Part shown: positions 6,478 through 10,785 of the stretch, piece by piece | Numbering within the stretch: position 1 is the first letter of the stretch | How the letters are laid out: every line of letters starts with the position of its first letter | From: a bacterium | Lineage (GTDB): Bacteria; UBA9089; JASEGY01 | Assembly (NCBI GenBank): GCA_030019105.1 | Contig: JASEGY010000034.1 | Coordinates: forward strand, 1-10,785 | DNA: 10,785 bases | Direction: 5' to 3' | The notes under the pieces: generated by a model | Told to the model about the DNA's origin: nothing | What the model saw: only the letters and a program-made list of their open reading frames with translations | The model's database searches: none | Position numbers and translations under genes: made by a program

Positions 6478-7515
6478 GACGAATCAGATTTATCTTTAGG
6501 ATTAAGAGTAATAAGAGTAATAGGGCTTTTCATTCTCCTGGGTTTATCCGCTTTTTTTGCCGGATCTGAAACAGCTTTGTTTTCTTTAAGCAAACTAAAG
6601 GTCCGGGAATTTGGGCGTTTACCTGCGACAAGGATAATCAGTCGTCTCCTGTCCTCACCCCGGAGCCTGCTGATTAATCTCTTAGTGGGAAACACGGCGG
6701 TCAATATTTTTGCTTCAGCCCTGGCGGCCTCGATTGCTATTGATATATGCCATGCCACTGGGGTGAGCAAAGCGATTGGAGTGGGAATAACCGTGGGAGT
6801 GATGACTATCCTTATATTAATCTGTGGTGAGATTTCTCCCAAGACCTTTGCCCTTCAGTACGCCGAAACACTGGCCAGGGTTGTCGCTAAGCCCCTAAAC
6901 CTGTTCGCTTATTTTATCTCCCCTTTACAGGTGGGACTGCTCAGACTTACTGATCTGCTGGTAGCCCTTTTTGAAAGGATGTCTTTTTTCAGCAAAGACC
7001 CCTTTGTCACTGAGGAAGAGATAAAAACGGCTTTTACGGTAGGACAAAAAGAAGGTGTCCTGGGAGAAAAGGAGGGAGAGATATTTAAGAGTATCTTTAA
7101 GTTCGGTAAAGTCACTGTCAGGAAGGTTATGGTCCCCGTAGAGAAGGTAGCCGCGGCTCCGGTTGAGGCGGAAGCAACAGTTATCCTGAACTTAATTAAA
7201 AAAGAGGGTTTTTCTCGCATACCTATCTATAGAAATTCCCTTGATGAGATCATCGGTATTGTCCACGCTAAGGACTTTGTGACCTACCTTGGTGAAGGGG
7301 GGGCTTCCCGGATAAATCTAACTAAACTGGCCAGGCCGGCTTATTTTGTGAGAGAGTCAAAAGAGGCCGGTCAGCTCTTGCGAGAACTTCAACGGGGAAA
7401 GACCCAGATGGCTATCGTGGTTAATGAAGAAGATCATGTCTCCGGTTTAGTCACTATGGAGGACCTGCTGGAAGAAATCGTAGGTGAAATTCAGGACGAA
7501 TACGATATGGAGTAA
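6475..7515 (+). CDS. CNNM/CorC (HlyC/CorC, UPF0053) family membrane protein lacking the C-terminal CorC_HlyC domain
   Basis: This 346-residue protein has an N-terminal CNNM (DUF21) transmembrane domain (about 15-165) with SAFFAGSETAL (25-35), GNTAVNI (72-78) and GEISPKTFA (118-126), then a CBS pair (about 215-335) ending GLVTMEDLLEEIVGEI. The family is tied to Mg2+/Co2+ transport, and CBS domains often bind ATP. It stops at residue 346, just after the second CBS domain, whereas the neighbour at 7741 continues with a further domain of about 75 residues. It also departs from positions conserved in that neighbour: MVPVEKV for MTPRVDM, and VVNEEDHVSG for VVDEYGGTAG. It may be a regulatory or heteromeric partner of the second paralogue, or a specialised transporter; this is inference. 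It begins with TTG and lies 212 nt downstream of the kinase/phosphatase gene. Confidence 0.85.
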   Translation: MDESDLSLGLRVIRVIGLFILLGLSAFFAGSETALFSLSKLKVREFGRLPATRIISRLLSSPRSLLINLLVGNTAVNIFASALAASIAIDICHATGVSKAIGVGITVGVMTILILICGEISPKTFALQYAETLARVVAKPLNLFAYFISPLQVGLLRLTDLLVALFERMSFFSKDPFVTEEEIKTAFTVGQKEGVLGEKEGEIFKSIFKFGKVTVRKVMVPVEKVAAAPVEAEATVILNLIKKEGFSRIPIYRNSLDEIIGIVHAKDFVTYLGEGGASRINLTKLARPAYFVRESKEAGQLLRELQRGKTQMAIVVNEEDHVSGLVTMEDLLEEIVGEIQDEYDME

Positions 7516-7738
7516 CGATTGCGGATTGTGGATTTCGGATTGCGGATTTAAAAATCCTCCGAGCAGTCTGTCGGAGTGAAATAGAGAATCCCAATGTTCA
7601 CGGCATCTTGTTGTAGTTGCAGAGCTTGCTCTGCCAAAACGTCGAGCAAGCTCGACCACTACAAAATTGCGCACAGATAGATTTTCTCTCCGACAGACTG
7701 CGAGCAATCCGCAATCCGCAATCCGAAATCCGAAATCG
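7516..7738. repeat. Composite inverted-repeat element with inverted heptad arms
   Basis: The left arm (7516-7549) is a GCGGATT-type heptad array and the right arm (7704-7738) is its inverse, GCAATCC x3 then GAAATCC and GAAATCG. Inside, GCAGTCTGTCGGAG (7563-7576) pairs perfectly with CTCCGACAGACTGC (7688-7701). Next, AGAGAATC (7583-7590) pairs with GATTTTCTCT (7680-7689) with a bulge, though its last bases overlap the preceding arm. TTGTAGT (7611-7617) pairs with ACTACAA (7658-7664) and encloses two hairpins. There is no credible ORF. It could be a MITE-like insertion or a structured RNA spacer between two co-transcribed genes. Confidence 0.8.
7611..7664. repeat. Three-way junction core with twin palindromic hairpins
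   Basis: Inside the closing stem TTGTAGT/ACTACAA lie GCAGAGC-TT-GCTCTGC (7619-7634) and GTCGAGC-AA-GCTCGAC (7641-7656). The central ten bases of one hairpin (GAGCTTGCTC) are the exact reverse complement of the other (GAGCAAGCTC). As RNA they could form two hairpins or pair with each other. Confidence 0.75.
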
Positions 7739-7740
7739 AT

Positions 7741-8952
7741 ATGATTTACACTATTCTCGCTTTAATGTTAATTATGGTTGCTTTTGGCCTGAGCGCCTTT
7801 TTCTCCGGGGCTGAGATCGGCCTTATTTCAGCTAACAGGGTTAGAATTAAACACTTAGCTGAAACCGGGGTTGGCCGGGCTCAGATTATGGAAGGCCTTT
7901 ATCGTTATTATCCTCAATTGATTGTAGCCTTTTTGGTCGGAAACAATATAGCTAACGTCACTATTGCGGCTACGGCTGCGTCTTTCTTTGAACGGTATCA
8001 AAGTATAACGGCCGTAATTGTGACTGGATTTATTCTTATCTTTGGTGAAATTATTCCCAAGAGTCTCTTCAGGCGACACGCGACCAAGCTCGTTCTTCTA
8101 TTAGCCTGGCCAATAAAGGCTTCTTATTTCTTGCTTTATCCGTTAGTTGGCTTGTTCTGCCGGCTGCTTAATATATCGGAGAGAGAGGAGACTTCGTATT
8201 TAACCCGGGAAGAACTCAAGTTTCTCATTGAGGAGGGAGGACGTAAGGGTGTCTTAGAGGAAGAGGAAGAAATGCTCACGGGCGCCTTTGAATTATCTAC
8301 TACCAGGGTGAAAGAGGTGATGACTCCCCGGGTGGATATGGTTTCCCTCAAGGCCGAATCTGATATGAACGAAATTCTCCAGGTCATATCCGAGCATAAT
8401 CATTCCAGGATCCCTGTCTGCGGCGAGGACATCGATGATGTCTTAGGTATCCTCTATACCAAAGACCTGCTGAACTTTTGGGGAGAAGAACCATCAGAGG
8501 TTAGAGCCATTGAATTCAACAGGATACCATATTTTGTTCCGGAAAGCAAACCAGTGGGGAAATTGCTTCGGGAGTTTCAGGAAAAAAGGACACATGTGGC
8601 GATAGTTGTTGATGAATATGGCGGCACAGCCGGTCTGGTCACCCTGGAAGATTTGCTGGAGGAATTAGTGGGAGAGATAGAGGACGAATATGTCCACGGT
8701 GATGAGGTGGAACTTAAGGTTATTGATGAGTCTACTTATGAGGCTGATGCCCGGGTAAGTATCGACCAATTAAGTGAAGAACTTAACCTTGATCTGCCGG
8801 AAGATGATTATGAAACAGTTGGAGGGTTTATTCTTCATCATCTGGGGCGAATACCTCATTCCGGAGAAATAATAGAGATTGGAGAACTTGGTTTTCATAT
8901 CCTGGATGCAGATGAGAAAAGCATTCTGAAGGTCAAGATTATTAAGCAATAG
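7741..8952 (+). CDS. CNNM/CorC (HlyC/CorC, UPF0053) family protein, full length
   Basis: This 403-residue protein has a CNNM (DUF21) domain (about 1-145) with SAFFSGAEIGL (18-28), GNNIANV (67-73) and GEIIPKS (102-108). A CBS pair follows with MTPRVDM (194-200) and the classical DEYGGTAGLVTLED (291-304), then a C-terminal CorC_HlyC (transporter-associated) domain (about 325-400) with DDYETVGGFILHHLGRIP. The family includes Mg2+/Co2+ transport proteins (CorC, YtfL and MpfA relatives) and is membrane bound; older 'hemolysin' labels are misleading. ATG at 7741 starts directly on the first hydrophobic segment. No Shine-Dalgarno site is visible, and the sequence just upstream is the right arm of the repeat element, so translation may depend on coupling or RNA structure. 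It probably works with its shorter upstream paralogue and with MgtE downstream. Confidence 0.9.
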   Translation: MIYTILALMLIMVAFGLSAFFSGAEIGLISANRVRIKHLAETGVGRAQIMEGLYRYYPQLIVAFLVGNNIANVTIAATAASFFERYQSITAVIVTGFILIFGEIIPKSLFRRHATKLVLLLAWPIKASYFLLYPLVGLFCRLLNISEREETSYLTREELKFLIEEGGRKGVLEEEEEMLTGAFELSTTRVKEVMTPRVDMVSLKAESDMNEILQVISEHNHSRIPVCGEDIDDVLGILYTKDLLNFWGEEPSEVRAIEFNRIPYFVPESKPVGKLLREFQEKRTHVAIVVDEYGGTAGLVTLEDLLEELVGEIEDEYVHGDEVELKVIDESTYEADARVSIDQLSEELNLDLPEDDYETVGGFILHHLGRIPHSGEIIEIGELGFHILDADEKSILKVKIIKQ

Positions 8953-8960
8953 CCTTCATA

Positions 8961-9064
8961 AAAGCTAAAGGTAGTGACGCTATCCACACTCAGGAGTTAA
9001 TCCTTTAGGATTTCATTATGAAAGGCTAAAGCCTAAAATCCGAAATATAGCTTGCTTTAGCTTT
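8961..9064. repeat. Inverted repeat enclosing copy B of the 50-nt hairpin
   Basis: AAAGCTAAAG (8961-8970) pairs perfectly with CTTTAGCTTT (9055-9064), with GCTAT/ATAGC (8979-8983 and 9047-9051) inside it. Within these lies the 49-nt hairpin 8993-9041. This repeats the hairpin-inside-inverted-repeat layout at 3820-4009 with different outer arms. Confidence 0.7.
8993..9041 (+). repeat. 50-nt hairpin repeat, copy B
   Basis: It differs from copy A at 3908-3957 by one missing T in the loop (CATTATG for CATTTATG) and one substitution near the 3' end (AAAATCC for AAACTCC). It is in the same orientation, about 5 kb away. Confidence 0.85.
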
Positions 9065-9096
9065 CGTGTGTCTCATTGTTATTAAGAAATAGGTAA

Positions 9097-9176
9097 CCGT
9101 TCACGGAAGGCTGAAATTAGAAATTAGAAATTAGAATTTCCAATTTCCAATTTCTAATTTCAAGCCGTGAACGGCT
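9097..9176. repeat. Hairpin of inverted heptad arrays upstream of mgtE
   Basis: CCGTTCACGG (9097-9106) pairs with CCGTGAACGG (9165-9174). Between them, three AAATTAG heptads (9114-9134) run into about four AATTTCY heptads (9135-9161), which are the same motif inverted. The result is a long stem. Its end lies 15 nt before the mgtE start, so it would sit in the mRNA leader and could affect translation. Confidence 0.8.
9142..9176 (-). repeat. 35-bp inverted repeat flanking mgtE, left copy
   Basis: These 35 bases are the exact reverse complement of 10553-10587 on the far side of mgtE. The similarity continues for a few bases outward with one mismatch. The outer end contains the near-palindrome AGCCGTGAACGGCT. 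Confidence 0.9.
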
Positions 9177-9183
9177 GCCCATT

Positions 9184-9189
9184 AAAGGA
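9184..9189 (+). promoter_or_regulatory. Possible ribosome binding site for mgtE, unusually close
   Basis: AAAGGA ends only 2 nt before the ATG at 9192, closer than usual. No later ATG, GTG or TTG fits the conserved N-domain better, so the start is kept, but initiation may be weak or aided by structure. Confidence 0.4.
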
Positions 9190-9191
9190 TT

Positions 9192-10544
9192 ATGAAAAGT
9201 TTAGCTTTATTTATTCCTGAAATCAGGAATCTGCTGACCGACAATAATTATACTGTTCTAAAGGACCTGCTGAAGGAACTTCATCCGGCCGATATTGCGC
9301 GGGGTGTTGAAGACCTTGAGCCAAAAGAACAACTGGCTGTTTTTAAATGTCTTTCGGATGAAGAGGCTATCCAGGTCTTTGAAGAGCTTGATCTTAAGGA
9401 GCAGTCTTTCCTGCTTGATTCTATTAGCCGGGAAAGGGCCGGGAAGGTTCTCGATGAGATGGCCTCTGATGATCGGGCCGATTTCTTTTCCGAACTCTCT
9501 GATGAAACGGTGACACGTCTTTTCAAGTTGATGAAGCGGGAAGAGGTGGCCGATGTTGTTCAACTCCTGAAATATGAGTCCGATACGGCCGGTGGACTTA
9601 TGACCACCGATTATATTGCCTTAAGGGAGAATATAACGGTGGAAGCGGCCGTTGAGGCTATCAGGAAGAGACCTAAGGTAGAGATGATCCACTATGTCTA
9701 TGTGGTTGATGAGCCTGGTCATTTAGTTGGCGTAGCCTCACTGCATTCCCTCATTCTCGCTAAGGAAGGAACCCCTCTTTTCGAGGTGATGTATCCGGAC
9801 CCAATCAGAGTCAAAGTAGATATAGATCAAGAAGAAGTGGCCAGGACGGCAGCTAATTATGATCTATTAGCTGTTCCGGTCATTGAGCACGATAATCGGT
9901 TGGTTGGGATTGTCACGGTAGATGATATTATCGACGTGGTGGAAAAAGAGGCCACCGAAGATATCTACCGGATGGCCGGAACAGTTTCTGAAGATGATGT
10001 CCATAAAAAGTCTATTTTTAGGGTGGTCGGCTTAAGATTGCCCTGGCTTTTCACCTGTTTAATCGGTGGTCTGATTTCAGGCAACATCATCAGGTTCTTC
10101 GAGATTACTTTGGATGAGACCATTGCCCTGGCCTTTTTTACTCCGGTCATACTTGGCATGGGCGGTAATGTTGGCATTCAGTCTTCAACAATAGTTGTGC
10201 GGGGGATTGCTCTCGGCTACTTTGAGCGTGTTCAGATATTTTGGGTTCTGAGCAGGGAGATGGGGACTGGCCTGCTTCTTGGCGCTATCTGCGGGACATT
10301 GGTCGGTCTAATGGCTTCTCTTCTTCAAATGGGCGGGGAGGTTGTTGCCCTGGCCGTAGGAATTTCTATGTTTTGCTCCCTTAGTTTAGCCACTTTTATT
10401 GGGACTATTTTCCCTTTAATCTTTAAACGAATAAATGTAGACCCGGCTATCTCAGCCGGCCCCTTTGTGACCACGGTACTGGACATAACCGGCCTGATTA
10501 TTTATTTCACTCTGGCCGGCTTTCTGCTTAAGACGCTGAATTAA
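9192..10544 (+). CDS. mgtE: Magnesium channel MgtE
   Basis: This 450-residue protein is a full-length MgtE, a Mg2+-gated Mg2+ channel of the inner membrane. Order of parts: cytosolic N-domain (about 1-130) with HPADIA and repeated acidic helices; CBS1 (about 137-190) beginning TAGGLMTTDYIAL; CBS2 (about 200-255) with DLLAVPVIEHDNRLVGIVTVDDIIDVV; connecting helix with EATEDIYRMAG; and a five-helix membrane domain (about 283-450). The pore segments are FFTPVILGMGGNVGIQSST (315-333) and INVDPAISAGPFVTTVLDITG (414-434). Asp431 corresponds to the selectivity-site Asp432 of Thermus thermophilus MgtE, recalled from known family structure. Acidic residues in the N and CBS domains fit intracellular Mg2+ sensing. 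It follows two CNNM/CorC genes and is flanked by 35-bp inverted repeats. No M-box-like riboswitch was recognised upstream; the leader is a repeat hairpin instead. Confidence 0.95.
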   Translation: MKSLALFIPEIRNLLTDNNYTVLKDLLKELHPADIARGVEDLEPKEQLAVFKCLSDEEAIQVFEELDLKEQSFLLDSISRERAGKVLDEMASDDRADFFSELSDETVTRLFKLMKREEVADVVQLLKYESDTAGGLMTTDYIALRENITVEAAVEAIRKRPKVEMIHYVYVVDEPGHLVGVASLHSLILAKEGTPLFEVMYPDPIRVKVDIDQEEVARTAANYDLLAVPVIEHDNRLVGIVTVDDIIDVVEKEATEDIYRMAGTVSEDDVHKKSIFRVVGLRLPWLFTCLIGGLISGNIIRFFEITLDETIALAFFTPVILGMGGNVGIQSSTIVVRGIALGYFERVQIFWVLSREMGTGLLLGAICGTLVGLMASLLQMGGEVVALAVGISMFCSLSLATFIGTIFPLIFKRINVDPAISAGPFVTTVLDITGLIIYFTLAGFLLKTLN

Positions 10545-10552
10545 CTTGAGGT

Positions 10553-10587
10553 AGCCGTTCACGGCTTGAAATTAGAAATTGGAAATT
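10553..10587 (+). repeat. 35-bp inverted repeat flanking mgtE, right copy
   Basis: It begins 8 nt after the mgtE stop codon with AGCCGTTCACGGCT and runs into AAATTAG heptads (four units, 10569-10596, the second being AAATTGG). It matches 9142-9176 perfectly in inverted orientation. Unlike the upstream locus, only one arm is present here. Confidence 0.9.
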
Positions 10588-10657
10588 AGAAATTAGGGGA
10601 TGGTTCATTTTATCGTTTTCCCGGCATTGTTCATCGTTTCGGCCACTCGATCACCGC

Positions 10658-10733
10658 AGAAACCAGGTTTCTTGAAGAAACCTGGTTTCTCAGGTTGCCC
10701 AAAACCAGTGAGGAACTTACGCCGAACTGTACT
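10658..10733 (+). repeat. 33-nt palindrome, copy 2, with diverged flank
   Basis: 10658-10690 is identical to 5391-5423. The following bases (TCAGG...CAAA...GAGGAA.TT.CGCCGA.CTGTA) align with the tail of the element in the 5283-5560 gap, but with many substitutions. Its left flank lacks the GGCGGAA arm, so it looks like a partial or decayed copy. The rest of 10545-10785 holds no gene. Confidence 0.8.
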
Positions 10734-10773
10734 ATAGTGCTTAAGAAAAAGATTCTGGGGTTGGTTGAAGATT

Positions 10774-10785
10774 GGAGTTTAGGCT
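10774..10785 (-). repeat. Truncated 50-nt hairpin repeat, copy C (inverted)
   Basis: GGAGTTTAGGCT is the first 12 bases of the reverse complement of copy A; the window then ends. With only 12 bases visible the identification is probable, not certain. Confidence 0.6.

Larger units (their letters stand above)
7503..7743. repeat. 7-bp direct repeat CGATATG flanking the inter-CNNM element
   Basis: CGATATG occurs at 7503-7509 (last codons of the first CNNM gene) and at 7737-7743 (overlapping the ATG of the second). It brackets the structured element and looks like a possible target-site duplication, although chance cannot be excluded for 7 bp. Confidence 0.4.

Noticed and set aside
6278..6842. 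Minus-strand open frames encoding SGVRSQE- and SFVSLM-type repeats
   Set aside because: The peptide repeats are produced by the 7-bp and 9/18-bp DNA arrays, and the longer frame overlaps the CNNM gene antisense.
9065..9191. Mg2+ riboswitch (M-box) upstream of mgtE
   Set aside because: The leader is explained by inverted AAATTAG heptads and the CCGTTCACGG stem; no conserved riboswitch motif was recognised.
10553..10600. Intrinsic terminator after mgtE
   Set aside because: The AGCCGT/ACGGCT palindrome is short and is followed by A-rich heptads, not a U-tract; it is better read as an arm of the repeat family.

Overview
The window carries five genes, all on the + strand, separated by unusually elaborate repeat-filled gaps. 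The proteins suggest an uncultivated Gram-negative-type bacterium, perhaps from a candidate phylum. A large secreted protein combines an Asp-box propeller, Fn3 domains and a FlgD/T9SS-like C-terminus, a combination common in such lineages. Base composition is moderate, ATG and TTG starts are used, and several Shine-Dalgarno sites are weak. No rRNA, tRNA, CRISPR array, transposase or phage gene is visible, so the phylum assignment is only an inference.

Layout: (1) 69-3581, a 1170-residue exported multi-domain surface protein. (2) 3582-4169, a non-coding gap with a nested inverted repeat and, at its end, a near-perfect sigma70-type promoter. (3) 4170-5282, a flavin-dependent nitronate monooxygenase-like enzyme. 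(4) 5283-5560, a gap almost wholly occupied by a nested palindromic element. (5) 5561-6262, a fused diacylglycerol/undecaprenol kinase and PAP2 phosphatase. (6) 6263-6474, 7-bp and 9-bp tandem arrays. (7) 6475-7515, a CNNM/CorC-type protein lacking the C-terminal domain. (8) 7516-7740, a structured element bounded by inverted heptad arrays. (9) 7741-8952, a full-length CNNM/CorC-type protein. (10) 8953-9191, two hairpin elements. (11) 9192-10544, an MgtE Mg2+ channel. (12) 10545-10785, partial copies of three repeat families seen earlier.

The genes from 5561 to 10544 look like a lipid-phosphate and divalent-cation module: a membrane lipid kinase/phosphatase, two CBS-domain CNNM/CorC proteins linked to Mg2+/Co2+ transport, and MgtE. 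A dgkA-corC neighbourhood is familiar in bacteria (often ybeY-dgkA-corC), but no ybeY is present here.

The most unusual signal lies between the genes. Every gap holds inverted repeats, most of them nested, and many arms are themselves tandem repeats of exactly 7 bp. The 7-bp motif differs from gap to gap (CTGACYC, AATCCGC, AAATTAG) while unit length and inverted layout are kept. Three other families (a 50-nt hairpin, a 33-nt palindrome and a 35-bp repeat flanking mgtE) recur within the window, so these are dispersed genomic repeats.
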